Positions 7,194-14,823 of a stretch of DNA of 21,264 nt are shown here, piece by piece. The position numbers were made by a program, and so were the translations under genes. Source of the stretch: ZC4RG30 sp039929265 (GTDB taxonomy: Bacteria > Pseudomonadota > Gammaproteobacteria > Steroidobacterales > Steroidobacteraceae); contig JBDSRN010000112.1 of the NCBI GenBank assembly GCA_039929265.1, forward strand, positions 1-21,264. The letters run 5' to 3'. The notes under the pieces are model-generated. The model was not told the origin of the DNA. It saw only the letters and a program-made list of their open reading frames with translations, and made no database searches. Each line of letters begins with the position of its first letter. The first letter of the stretch is position 1.

Positions 7194-7811
7194 ATGAACC
7201 AACACGCCGCAACTGTTTTCATCGTCGACGACGACAGTGGCGTTCGGTCCGCGATTCGCCTGCTGCTCAGGACGGTCGGCATCCATTCGGTACCGCTCGC
7301 GTCCGCGCAGGAATTTCTCGACTCACCCTATCCGGATCATCCCGGCTGTCTGCTGCTGGATATCCGCATGCCCGGCATGAGCGGACTCGAATTGCAACAA
7401 CAGCTCAACGTCCGTGGCGCCCCCATGCCTCTCATCTTCATCAGCGGCAACGCCGACATTCCCATGGCCGTAGAAGCCATGCAGCGGGGCGCGTTTGATT
7501 TCCTGCAGAAGCCGTTCCGTGATCAGGAACTCATCGATCGCGTGCAACGCGCGCTGCGCAAGGATGAAGACATGCGCAAGTCGTTGCAGCAGAAAGGTCG
7601 CAGTCGTCGTCGACTGGAATCACTGACGCCTCGCGAGCGCGAGGTATTGGAACTTCTGGTCCAGGGAAAGCAGAACAAGGTCATGGCTGCGGCTCTCGAT
7701 CTGTCACAGCGCACCATCGAGATCCATCGTGCGCACCTCATGGAAAAAGTCGGTGTGCAATCCGTTGCGGAACTGGTACGCGTCGTGCTGGACGCGCGGG
7801 AAGCTCCCTGA
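7194..7811 (+). CDS. FixJ/NarL-type response regulator
   Basis: 205 residues. N-terminal receiver about 5-122 with acidic pocket Asp12-Asp14, phospho-acceptor Asp56 in LLLDIRMPGMSG, and Lys106 in FLQKPF. The linker is charged and helical. The C-terminal LuxR-type helix-turn-helix (about 140-203) carries LTPREREVLELLVQGKQNK and then QRTIEIHRAHLMEKVGV, typical of the FixJ subfamily, which activates transcription when phosphorylated. It is probably the output partner of the PAS hybrid kinase. ATG 7194 is the natural start because the receiver begins immediately, although the ribosome site is weak. The usp gene separates it from the kinase by 56 bases on its side, so it may have its own promoter. 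Confidence 0.92.
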   Translation: MNQHAATVFIVDDDSGVRSAIRLLLRTVGIHSVPLASAQEFLDSPYPDHPGCLLLDIRMPGMSGLELQQQLNVRGAPMPLIFISGNADIPMAVEAMQRGAFDFLQKPFRDQELIDRVQRALRKDEDMRKSLQQKGRSRRRLESLTPREREVLELLVQGKQNKVMAAALDLSQRTIEIHRAHLMEKVGVQSVAELVRVVLDAREAP

Positions 7812-7822
7812 CATCAAGCTGT

Positions 7823-7853
7823 GATGCATGGCACTGAAGCTTCATGTCGCATC
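7823..7853 (+). terminator. Imperfect hairpin after the response regulator
   Basis: GATGC (7823-7827) pairs with GCATC (7849-7853), enclosing GGCA/TGTC (with one G-U pair) and the palindrome TGAAGCTTCA (7835-7844), with small bulges. It lies 12 bases past the stop codon. There is no T-tract, so termination is uncertain. A 48-codon ORF (7828-7974) begins inside it and looks like chance. Confidence 0.3.
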
Positions 7854-7949
7854 CCATGCAGAACCCGTAAATGAGATCCACAAATTGAGGAATCCCAAAG
7901 TGGAACCGCCACGGCGTCCAGTGTCGCAGAGGACGCTAGTCACGGGGCG

Positions 7950-8239
7950 GAGAGCACTTCGCAAGCCGCAATAGGGTCGCCGACACCGTTCTTCGAGACC
8001 TTGCGCAGCGAGCTTGGCTACGCCGACCACCTTGGTGCTTTGCAGTGCTACCGCCTCGACCTCGAGGCGATCGAAGGCGCCGGCCAGCGACTGCTCTCGA
8101 TGTCGAGCTTCTGATCGACTATCCTTTCGCCGACCGCCTCCATCCGCGCTCGCTCGAGGTCGTCGCCCATCTCGGCCGGCTTGGTCCAACCGTGATCCTT
8201 TGCGATGGCGACGTCGTCTTCCACCCGCGCAAGGTTTAG
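7950..8239 (+). pseudogene. Decayed HAD-family hydrolase fragment
   Basis: From 7989 one frame reads FFETLRSELGYADHLGAL and on to LLSMSSF, then hits TGA at 8112. Shifting one base, the protein resumes at 8111 with LLIDYPFADRLHPRSLEVV and then GPTVILCDGDVVFHPRKV before TAG at 8237. Together these match the middle of a HAD-type hydrolase family (ELGYADYLGAL...MSSFLLDYPFA.RLYPRALEV..H...GPTVILSDGDVVFQPRK), recalled from memory. A single lost base at about 8111 explains the break. The N-terminal catalytic Asp region and everything after PRKV, including the C-terminal motifs, are missing, so this cannot be functional. A possible further piece of the N-terminal part (EHFASRNR in another frame, 7953-7976) suggests a second frameshift. 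Confidence 0.7.
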
Positions 8240-8550
8240 CGCCGCTGCGTCATGATCGGGGAGCCGCTCAAGGCCCGTGGCAAACGGCCCGGTCAGAGCG
8301 TAGTCTGCATGATTTCGAAAGCCACGAACCCGCCAATAGGCATTGAGGGATGCCTCGGAACACGCCGCATGCCCCGAAACCCGCCGAGTTCGACGATGTG
8401 CTCGTAGCCGACTTGGCGCTGCGCCAATTCCACCGGCAAGGTTTCGAGATTGAACTGCGAATTGGTGCGAGTTTTTGGCATCGAGCGAACATCAACGAAC
8501 TCTTCAAGCGTCCGCGTGGTATGACAGATTGTGAAAAACATGCTCGCCAT
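8240..8550 (-). pseudogene. Decayed DUF488 protein
   Basis: Read leftward from ATG 8550 (GGGAG just upstream), the peptide has FFTICHTTRTLEEF, DVRSMPKTRTNSQFN, LPVELAQRQVGYEHIVELGG, the DUF488 pattern (IGHSTRTLEEF...VDVRSMPRSRTNPQFN...GYEH...LGGLR). About a dozen residues between EEF and DVRS are missing. After RRVPRHPS the frame breaks near 8345; one base over it continues as NAYWRVRGFRNHADYAL and FATGLERL, again the family sequence. The C-terminal part with its conserved MCAE and CHR residues is gone, and sequence identity is lost near 8240, where the HAD remnant from the other strand begins. An internal deletion, a frameshift and a truncation make this a clear pseudogene. Confidence 0.72.
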
Positions 8551-8736
8551 AGCTCCCGCTGAATTGAGCTGATTCGGTTTCGGTTGATACCACCCCCAGA
8601 CCATTGTGCTCAACTATCCTTGTATCGAGTGGCGGCGTCGTAGGTTGTAAACCCTCCTGATCTGGTCGAATACCAGTATCGAGCATGCTGCGCGAGCGAC
8701 GCTCGACATGCCGCTCTCGCTCCCTAGAATTGCCAC
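8551..8736 (+). promoter_or_regulatory. Leader of the mrp operon with inverted repeats
   Basis: 186 bases between the DUF488 remnant and mrpA. Seen: GATCTGGT (8659-8666) with ACCAG-T-ATC (8672-8680), an inverted repeat with one bulge; CGAGCG-A-CGCTCG (8693-8705) nested inside GCATG (8683-8687) and CATGC (8707-8711); and GTATCGAG occurring twice, at 8622 and 8676. A weak promoter-like pair TTGTAA and GAATAC, 17 bases apart, covers about 8645-8673. No Shine-Dalgarno precedes the mrpA ATG. The repeats could be an operator or RNA structures controlling translation. Confidence 0.3.
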
Positions 8737-11664
8737 ATGACCCTCGCCCTGATCCTGCTATTGCCATTCATCGGCAGCCTCTGCGCTGCCCTGTTGCCAT
8801 CCGCGGCGCGCAACACGGAAGCCTGGCTTGCGGGGGCCTTCGCAGTCGCCAGCAGCGCCCTGCTGATCCTGATCTACCCACAGATCGAGACCGCCGGCGT
8901 GGTGCGCGCCAGCCTGCCCTGGATGCCGCAACTCGGGCTCGATCTGCAGCTACGCATCGACGGCTACGCATGGATGTTCGCGTTGCTGATCACCGGTATC
9001 GGCGCGCTGGTGGTGTTCTACGCGCGCTACTACCTCTCACCTGCCGATCCAGTACCGCGTTTTTTTTCGTTCCTGCTGGCGTTCATGGGCGCGATGCTGG
9101 GAATCGTGTTGTCGGGCAATCTCATCCAGCTTGTGGTGTTCTGGGAGCTCACCAGCTTCACCTCGTTCATGTTGATCGCGTACTGGTATCACCGCGCCGA
9201 GGCGCGGCGCGGCGCGGGCATGGCGCTCACGGTCACCGCCGCGGGCGGCCTGTGCCTGCTCGCAGCGGTGCTGTTGATCGGCGAGATTGTCGGCAGTTAC
9301 GACCTTGATCGCGTCCTCGAATCCGGCGCGCTGATCCGCAACGACGCCTGGTACCCCGTGGTGCTGGTACTGGTGCTCATTGGCGCATTCTCAAAGAGCG
9401 CGCAGTTCCCGTTTCACTTCTGGCTGCCTCACGCCATGGCGGCGCCCACGCCCGTGTCGGCCTATCTGCATTCGGCGACCATGGTCAAGGCCGGGGTGTT
9501 CCTGCTGGCGCGGCTGTGGCCCGTGCTGGCAGGCACTGACCTGTGGTTCATGTTGGTGGGCGGGGCGGGACTTGCTTCGCTACTGCTGGGTGCCGTTGCG
9601 GCGCTCTTTCAGAGAGACATCAAGGCGGTGCTGGCCTATTCCACCATCAGCCACCTCGGTTTGATCACGCTGCTGATCGGCATGAACAGCCCGCTCGCGC
9701 TGGTCGCGGCCGTGTTTCACATGATGAACCACGCCACCTTCAAAGCTTCGTTGTTCATGGCTGCGGGGATCGTCGATCACGAGACCGGCACACGCGATCT
9801 GCATCGGTTGCGTGGTCTCCGGCATGCCATGCCCATCACTGCCACTCTCGCCATAGTGGCTACTGCGGCGATGGCCGGAGTTCCTCTGCTGAATGGTTTC
9901 CTTTCGAAGGAAATGTTTTTCGCCGAGACTATATTTGCGCGCGAAGCCCCCTGGCTGCGCATCGGAATGCCAGCGATCGCGACTCTCGCGAGCGTCTTCA
10001 GCGTGGCGTATTCATTGCGGCTGGCGCATCGCACGTTCTTTGGACCACCGTCTCACGGATTGCCGCGCGCGCCACACGATCCCAACCGCTGGATGCTGGC
10101 CCCCAGTGCGTTGTTGGTATCGGCGTGCATCCTGGTCGGCATTCTTCCGGCGCGCACAATCGGCCCATTCCTCGACGGCGCCGCCCACTCGCTGCTGGGT
10201 GTACAAGTGCCGGTGTACAGCCTGGCTGTGTGGCACGGCCTCACGCTCCCGCTGGTGATGAGCACCGTCGCGCTGGCCGGCGGAATCGCGCTCTATTCGC
10301 TGCTGTACCGCCAACGGGACGGGTCGCTGGCACCGCTTCGGCTCTCGCGGCGTATCGATGGCCGGCGTAGCTTCAAAGTAGGCATGGTGGTGCTCATGCG
10401 CGGCGCCGACCGCCTGCTCAACACATTGTCGACGCGACGCCTCCAGCCGCAGCTCGCGCTGATCGTTCTTGCCACAGTCGTAATCGCTGGTTTGACCGCC
10501 GTGCAGAACATCGCAGCGCCCGACCCACTACCTCTGACACCCCTTGATCCGGCGTTCGCATTGTTGTGGGCCATTGGCGCAGCCTGCGCCGTTGGTGCGG
10601 CCTTGCAGGCGAAGTTTCACCGTCTGGCTGCGTTGATCATGTCGGGCGGCGCCGGGCTCATCACCTGCCTCACTTTCGCCTGGTTTTCGGCGCCCGATCT
10701 CGCGCTGACGCAGATCAGCGTAGAAGTGGTTACTCTGGTACTGATGCTGCTTGGCTTGCGCTGGCTGCCGAAGCGCCAGCTAGCCGACGACCCCAGTCGC
10801 AGGACGTGGCGGGAGCGCCTGCGTCGCGCGCGCGACGTGGTGCTCGCCGTGGTCGCCGGAGCCGGGCTGGCCAGTCTCGCCTACCTGATCATGACGCGGA
10901 CTCGCCGCGAAGGCATTGCGCGCTTCTTCATGGAGCACGCGCTGGCCGACAGCGGCGGGCGCAACGTGGTCAACGTTATCCTCGTCGACTTCCGCGGCTT
11001 CGACACCCTGGGAGAGATAACCGTGGTCGGCATCGTCGCGCTCGCCGCATACAAGATATTGCGCCGCTTCCGCCCCGCACCGGAAAGCATGTCCGTGCCG
11101 TGGGCACAACGAGTCGATGCGCAAGACGCGGTGCGCAGCGAGACCGACGATTCATTGCCACGAGGTTTCATGCTCGTGCCGGCAGTGCTCGGCCGTTTGC
11201 TGCTACCGGTGGCCGGTGTGATCTCGGTTTTTTTCCTGGTACGCGGCCACAACGCGCCGGGCGGCGGTTTCGTCGGCGGACTGGTCATGGCCACCGCATT
11301 CCTCGTGCAATACATGATGAACGGGACCCTGTGGATCGAATCCCGCATGCGCATCCACCCCCAGTATTCAATCGGCGCAGGGCTGTTGCTCGCGGGCGGC
11401 ACAGGTGGCGCCGCCTGGCTGGTCTCGCGCAACTTCCTCGCTAATCTCACGTGGCACGGGCACGTGCCCCTGCTCGGGGAACTGCACCTGTCGACTACGC
11501 TGCTTGTCGATCTCGGGGTCTACCTGCTCGTGGTGGGAGCAACCATTCTGATTCTGATTGCACTCGCTCATCAGTCGTTACGCAGCCAGCGCCAGCAGGT
11601 GGAGACCAGCACCACTCGCATGCGGGCCGCCACCCCGGGCCCTGCTGCGACGGGCCCAGGCTGA
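8737..11664 (+). CDS. mrpA: Monovalent cation/H+ antiporter subunit A, with fused subunit B domain
   Basis: 975-residue polytopic membrane protein of the Mrp/Mnh/Pha antiporter, which exchanges Na+ (or K+/Li+) for protons using the proton motive force. The NuoL-like core (about 1-480) has the key Glu137 in VVFWELTSF, Lys220 in AFSKSAQFPFHFWLP and Lys251 in ATMVKAG. It is followed by MbhD/MbhE-like segments (about 620-790; FSAPDLALTQISVEVVTLVLML). From about 805 to 955 comes a complete MrpB domain (RGHNAPGGGFVGGLVMATAF). This A-B fusion defines the group 2, six-gene antiporters such as Pha of rhizobia and Sha of Pseudomonas. ATG 8737 fits the family's N terminus; no ribosome site is visible. 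The stop overlaps the mrpC start (TGATG). Group 2 systems often handle K+ as well as Na+, so the ion is open. Confidence 0.95.
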   Translation: MTLALILLLPFIGSLCAALLPSAARNTEAWLAGAFAVASSALLILIYPQIETAGVVRASLPWMPQLGLDLQLRIDGYAWMFALLITGIGALVVFYARYYLSPADPVPRFFSFLLAFMGAMLGIVLSGNLIQLVVFWELTSFTSFMLIAYWYHRAEARRGAGMALTVTAAGGLCLLAAVLLIGEIVGSYDLDRVLESGALIRNDAWYPVVLVLVLIGAFSKSAQFPFHFWLPHAMAAPTPVSAYLHSATMVKAGVFLLARLWPVLAGTDLWFMLVGGAGLASLLLGAVAALFQRDIKAVLAYSTISHLGLITLLIGMNSPLALVAAVFHMMNHATFKASLFMAAGIVDHETGTRDLHRLRGLRHAMPITATLAIVATAAMAGVPLLNGFLSKEMFFAETIFAREAPWLRIGMPAIATLASVFSVAYSLRLAHRTFFGPPSHGLPRAPHDPNRWMLAPSALLVSACILVGILPARTIGPFLDGAAHSLLGVQVPVYSLAVWHGLTLPLVMSTVALAGGIALYSLLYRQRDGSLAPLRLSRRIDGRRSFKVGMVVLMRGADRLLNTLSTRRLQPQLALIVLATVVIAGLTAVQNIAAPDPLPLTPLDPAFALLWAIGAACAVGAALQAKFHRLAALIMSGGAGLITCLTFAWFSAPDLALTQISVEVVTLVLMLLGLRWLPKRQLADDPSRRTWRERLRRARDVVLAVVAGAGLASLAYLIMTRTRREGIARFFMEHALADSGGRNVVNVILVDFRGFDTLGEITVVGIVALAAYKILRRFRPAPESMSVPWAQRVDAQDAVRSETDDSLPRGFMLVPAVLGRLLLPVAGVISVFFLVRGHNAPGGGFVGGLVMATAFLVQYMMNGTLWIESRMRIHPQYSIGAGLLLAGGTGGAAWLVSRNFLANLTWHGHVPLLGELHLSTTLLVDLGVYLLVVGATILILIALAHQSLRSQRQQVETSTTRMRAATPGPAATGPG

Positions 11665-12008
11665 TGGAACTCATTCTCTCACTCGCCATCGGCGTGCTCA
11701 CGGCGTCGGGTGTATGGCTGCTGCTGCGGCCACGCACCTTCCAGGTGATCATGGGCCTGTCGTTACTGTCGTATGCGGTCAACCTGTTCATTTTCTGCAT
11801 GGGCCGCCTGGTGGTCGACGCGCCTCCGGTCATTGCCGGAAATGGACCAATCGATTCGTCGCAATACGCAGACCCGGTGCCGCAGTCGCTGGTGCTGACC
11901 GCAATCGTCATCAGTTTCGCGACCACGGCCTTGTTTCTGGTGGTGATCATCGCGGCGCGCGGCATGACTGGCACCGACCATGTCGACGGCCGGGAGCGTG
12001 ACGCGTGA
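11664..12008 (+). CDS. mrpC: Monovalent cation/H+ antiporter subunit C
   Basis: 114 residues, NuoK-like, three membrane helices: about 4-22, 28-48 and 75-98. Family motifs: LLLRPRTFQVIMGLSLLSYAVNLFIF, then DPVPQSLVLTAIVISFATTALFLV. The subunit is thought to help link the MrpA and MrpD modules in the membrane complex. ATG 11664 overlaps the mrpA stop by one base. The frame is open further upstream inside mrpA, but that extension is a shadow of the MrpB domain. The stop overlaps the GTG start of mrpD (GTGA). The polar C-terminal tail is dispensable-looking. Confidence 0.93.
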   Translation: MELILSLAIGVLTASGVWLLLRPRTFQVIMGLSLLSYAVNLFIFCMGRLVVDAPPVIAGNGPIDSSQYADPVPQSLVLTAIVISFATTALFLVVIIAARGMTGTDHVDGRERDA

Positions 12009-13636
12009 GTGCCTGGCTGCAACACTTGCCCGTTCTGCCCATCGTGGTGCCGCTGCTCACCGGGGCGTTGTTGCTGCTGTTTGCCGAGACGCGGCGCTTG
12101 CCGCGCCTTCTGATCACGCTTGCTGCGACGCTCACGCAACTTGCTGCCGCAGTCACGATGGTATGGCTCACCACCGATTCAGTCCCCGAGATCTGGCCGC
12201 GCGGCATCGGCGTGTATGCGATTGGCGGATGGGACGCGCCCTTTGGCATTGTGCTGGTGGTCGATCGTCTCTCAGCGCTCATGATCGCCGTGAACATCAC
12301 GCTCGCGCTGGCCGTCATCGTGTATTCGATCGGCCGCTGGGATCGTATGGGTGTTCACTACCACTCGCTGTTGCAGTTGCTGTTGATGGGCCTCAACGGC
12401 GCGTTTCTCACCGGCGACCTGTTCAACCTGTTCGTGTTCTTCGAGATCCTGCTCGCAGCCTCGTATGCGCTGCTACTGCACGGCGGTGGTCCGCAGCGGA
12501 CCAAGATGTCTCTGCATTTCATCGCGGTCAATCTCACCGCGTCGTTCGCCTTCCTCATCGGCATCGCGATGATCTATGGCGTCGCGGGCACACTCAACAT
12601 GGCTGAGATCGCCTGGAAGTGGCGTTTGATGCCGTCCGATGAACGCAGTATCGCCCAGGTTGGCGCGTCGATTCTCGGCATTGCGTTCCTCGTGAAGGCG
12701 GCGGCGTGGCCGCTCGACTTTTGGTTGCCTGGTGCGTATCACGCGGCTGGAGCGCCAGTCGCGGCAATATTCACCATCGCTACCAAGGTCGGCGTGTACG
12801 CCGTGCTGCGTGCCGGCTCCTTGCTCGAAGACCCGTCCGCACCATTCGGCGGGGTATGGCTGTTCTACGTTGCCATTGCCACCATGCTTTTCGGCATCGT
12901 CGGTATGCTGGCGTCACGACAGTTGCCGCGCCTGGTGGCATTCGTGGTGATCATCTCCTCCGGCACCATTCTCGCGGCAGTGGGGTCCGGAGAGCCGTCG
13001 ATGATTGCGCCCGCCCTCTACTACATGCTCGGGTCGGTGTTCGCGACCGCCGCATTTTTCTTGCTCACCGGCATGGCCGAGCGAATGCGCACCGCGTTAC
13101 CAGACCTCAGCGACCGCGCCGCAACGCCGCCGCCTACCTACACCGCATTCGCGGTCGGCGAGCCGCCCGATCCTTACGCACCCGACGATGAAGTAGGCGT
13201 GGCGCTGCCGGCGGCGATGGCATTTCTCGGCCTGGCATTCGTGTCCTGTACCTTGCTGGTCACCGGCATGCCGCCGCTCGCCGGTTTCATCGCCAAATTC
13301 TCGCTGGCGGCAGCGGCGATCGACGCAATATCGAGGGGTAGCGCCGTCGGTCGTGAGGGGCTGTTCGTCATCGTTCTGCTGGCCAGCGGGTTCGCAGGGC
13401 TGGCAGCGCTCTTGCGTGTCGGAATGCGCCTTTTTTGGAGTGTCGCCGGCCGCCAGACTCCGCGTCTGTCGATCACCGAGGCCGGACCGGTGGCGTTTCT
13501 CATTCTCGTGTGCATGGGAATCACGATTGCTGCCGGCCAAACCATGACCTACCTCGACTCTGCCGCTGCAGGCCTCGCGGATCCGCAGCTGTACATCCAA
13601 AGTGTCCTGCAGCGCTCACGCGAGACAGCGCCGTGA
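12005..13636 (+). CDS. mrpD: Monovalent cation/H+ antiporter subunit D
   Basis: 543 residues, NuoN/NuoM-like, about 14 membrane helices. It carries the residues typical of MrpD: Glu147 in LFVFFEILLAASYALLLHG, Lys231 in FLVKAAAWPLDFWLPGAYHAAGAPVAA and Lys261 in TKVGVYAVL. MrpD is one of the two large proton-channel subunits of the complex and works together with MrpA. The start is GTG 12005, overlapping the mrpC stop; this is the only start that keeps the first helix. A hydrophilic insertion (about 370-395, rich in Pro, Asp and Glu) lies between helices, as in other group 2 members. The stop overlaps the GTG of mrpE. Confidence 0.94.
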   Translation: MSAWLQHLPVLPIVVPLLTGALLLLFAETRRLPRLLITLAATLTQLAAAVTMVWLTTDSVPEIWPRGIGVYAIGGWDAPFGIVLVVDRLSALMIAVNITLALAVIVYSIGRWDRMGVHYHSLLQLLLMGLNGAFLTGDLFNLFVFFEILLAASYALLLHGGGPQRTKMSLHFIAVNLTASFAFLIGIAMIYGVAGTLNMAEIAWKWRLMPSDERSIAQVGASILGIAFLVKAAAWPLDFWLPGAYHAAGAPVAAIFTIATKVGVYAVLRAGSLLEDPSAPFGGVWLFYVAIATMLFGIVGMLASRQLPRLVAFVVIISSGTILAAVGSGEPSMIAPALYYMLGSVFATAAFFLLTGMAERMRTALPDLSDRAATPPPTYTAFAVGEPPDPYAPDDEVGVALPAAMAFLGLAFVSCTLLVTGMPPLAGFIAKFSLAAAAIDAISRGSAVGREGLFVIVLLASGFAGLAALLRVGMRLFWSVAGRQTPRLSITEAGPVAFLILVCMGITIAAGQTMTYLDSAAAGLADPQLYIQSVLQRSRETAP

Positions 13637-14121
13637 AATCCCGATCGCACGTGCTGCTCGTCCTCGCGTTGACCGGAATGTGGTTGCTGCTCAACAGTAC
13701 GCTCTCGATCGGGCAGTTCCTGCTCGGACTCTCGGTTGCACTGCTGATGGTGCTCGGCTTCCGTGCCGTGCGTCCGCTGCGCCCGCGGCTACACCGACCG
13801 CAGTTGATCTTGCTGCTGCTGTGGCGAGTGTTGGTCGACATCCTGCGCTCCAACTTCGCCGTGGGCCGCATCATACTTGGCCTGCACGCCAAGCCGACGA
13901 TCCGCTCAGGATTCCTCGAAATCCCACTCGATCTGCGCGACCCGCACGGCCTGGCCGCACTCGCCACCATCGTCACCTCCACTCCCGGCACGATCTGGGT
14001 GGATCTCTCGCGTGATGGCGCGACCCTAACGCTGCACGTGCTCGATCTGCTCGATGAGCAGACCTGGATCAACACCATCAAGAAACGTTACGAACGTCTG
14101 CTCATGGAGATCTTCGAATGA
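13633..14121 (+). CDS. mrpE: Monovalent cation/H+ antiporter subunit E
   Basis: 162 residues. Two or three hydrophobic helices near the N terminus (about 5-42 and 54-74) are followed by a soluble alpha/beta domain with the family sequence SGFLEIPLDLRDPHGLAALATIVTSTPGT and the closing DEQTWINTIKKRYERLLMEIF. GTG 13633 overlaps the mrpD stop as GTGA, and the first helix follows directly. The same frame is open to 13435 inside mrpD, but that part is a shadow. The subunit is needed for stable assembly of the antiporter in studied systems; it has no relative in complex I. It overlaps mrpF by four bases. Confidence 0.93.
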   Translation: MKSRSHVLLVLALTGMWLLLNSTLSIGQFLLGLSVALLMVLGFRAVRPLRPRLHRPQLILLLLWRVLVDILRSNFAVGRIILGLHAKPTIRSGFLEIPLDLRDPHGLAALATIVTSTPGTIWVDLSRDGATLTLHVLDLLDEQTWINTIKKRYERLLMEIFE

Positions 14122-14399
14122 ACGTCCTGCTCGAATTCGCGATCGGTTTCGCGCAATTCTGTTTCGCGCTGGCAATGCTCGCCGCAGCCTTTCGGCTGCT
14201 GCGCGGTCCGAGCGCGCAGGATCGCGTGCTGGCACTCGACACCTTCTACATGAACGGCATGCTGACGTTGCTGGTGCTCGGCATACGCTCGGCCACGGTG
14301 GTGTACTTCGACATTGCGCTGTTGATCGCGCTTCTCGGGTTCGTGGGTTCGGTGGCGCTCGCAAAGTTTCTGTTGCGCGGCGAAGTCATCGAACCATGA
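14118..14399 (+). CDS. mrpF: Monovalent cation/H+ antiporter subunit F
   Basis: 93 residues with three membrane helices (about 6-26, 36-55, 60-83). The family signature RLLRGPSAQDRVLALDTFYMNGM, with the conserved Asp of DRVLALD, is complete, as is the final helix LIALLGFVGSVALAKFL. ATG 14118 overlaps the mrpE stop (ATGA), and its stop overlaps the mrpG start the same way. It is a small structural subunit of the Mrp complex. Normal length for the family. Confidence 0.94.
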   Translation: MNVLLEFAIGFAQFCFALAMLAAAFRLLRGPSAQDRVLALDTFYMNGMLTLLVLGIRSATVVYFDIALLIALLGFVGSVALAKFLLRGEVIEP

Positions 14400-14716
14400 C
14401 TCTCCAAACCCTTCCCGCCTGGGCTGCGTTACCCGCCGCGCTCCTGCTGATACTCGGCGGACTGTGCACCGCGATCGGGTCTCTCGGACTTGCACGCCTC
14501 GACACCTTCTTTCAGCGCATGCACGGACCCTCGATGGGCAACACACTGGGCACCGGCTGCGTATTGATCGCATCCATTTTCGTGTCCACGGCGCTCGCGA
14601 ACCGCCCTGTCATGCATGAAATCCTGATTACTGTGTTCATCGTGATCACCGCTCCGATGTCGGCCATGATATTGATGCGCGCGGCTGTGCACAGATCCCC
14701 CGGCGGCCGAGTTTAA
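14396..14716 (+). CDS. mrpG: Monovalent cation/H+ antiporter subunit G
   Basis: 106 residues, three membrane helices (about 10-32, 46-66, 70-94). The MrpG signature is visible: GSLGLARLDTFFQRMHGPSMGNTLGTG in the first loop and second helix, then HEILITVFIVITAPMSAMIL. ATG 14396 overlaps the mrpF stop as ATGA. It is the last gene of the operon; stop TAA at 14714-14716. The following 107 bases carry an inverted repeat before the next usp gene. Confidence 0.93.
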   Translation: MTLQTLPAWAALPAALLLILGGLCTAIGSLGLARLDTFFQRMHGPSMGNTLGTGCVLIASIFVSTALANRPVMHEILITVFIVITAPMSAMILMRAAVHRSPGGRV

Positions 14717-14750
14717 ATGCCGCTCAGGGGCAGACTCCTTGCGAATCTCC

Positions 14751-14776
14751 CGCTGCCCAATTGAATTCAGGCAGCG
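14751..14776 (+). terminator. Inverted repeat between mrpG and the second usp gene
   Basis: CGCTGCC (14751-14757) and GGCAGCG (14770-14776) form a perfect seven-base stem around a 12-base loop containing the palindrome TGAATTCA. It lies 34 bases after the mrpG stop and 47 before the usp ATG. With no T-tract it may be a weak terminator, an mRNA end or an operator for the usp gene. A poor promoter-like pair (TTGCGA at 14739, TGAATT at 14762, 17 bases apart) overlaps it. Confidence 0.35.
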
Positions 14777-14823
14777 TAGAGTCAGAAGGGCAGCTATCGC
14801 CTGAGAATCAGGGAGGATCCGTC

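Noticed and set aside
7828..7974. 48-codon ORF starting MALKLH after the response regulator
   Set aside because: No ribosome site, begins within a hairpin, and runs into the HAD remnant. An open frame this short is expected by chance at this GC content.
8045..8239. Intact 64-residue protein on the + strand
   Set aside because: Only the part from 8111 is family-like; the first third is out of frame with the HAD match, so this is the second half of a frameshifted remnant rather than a gene.
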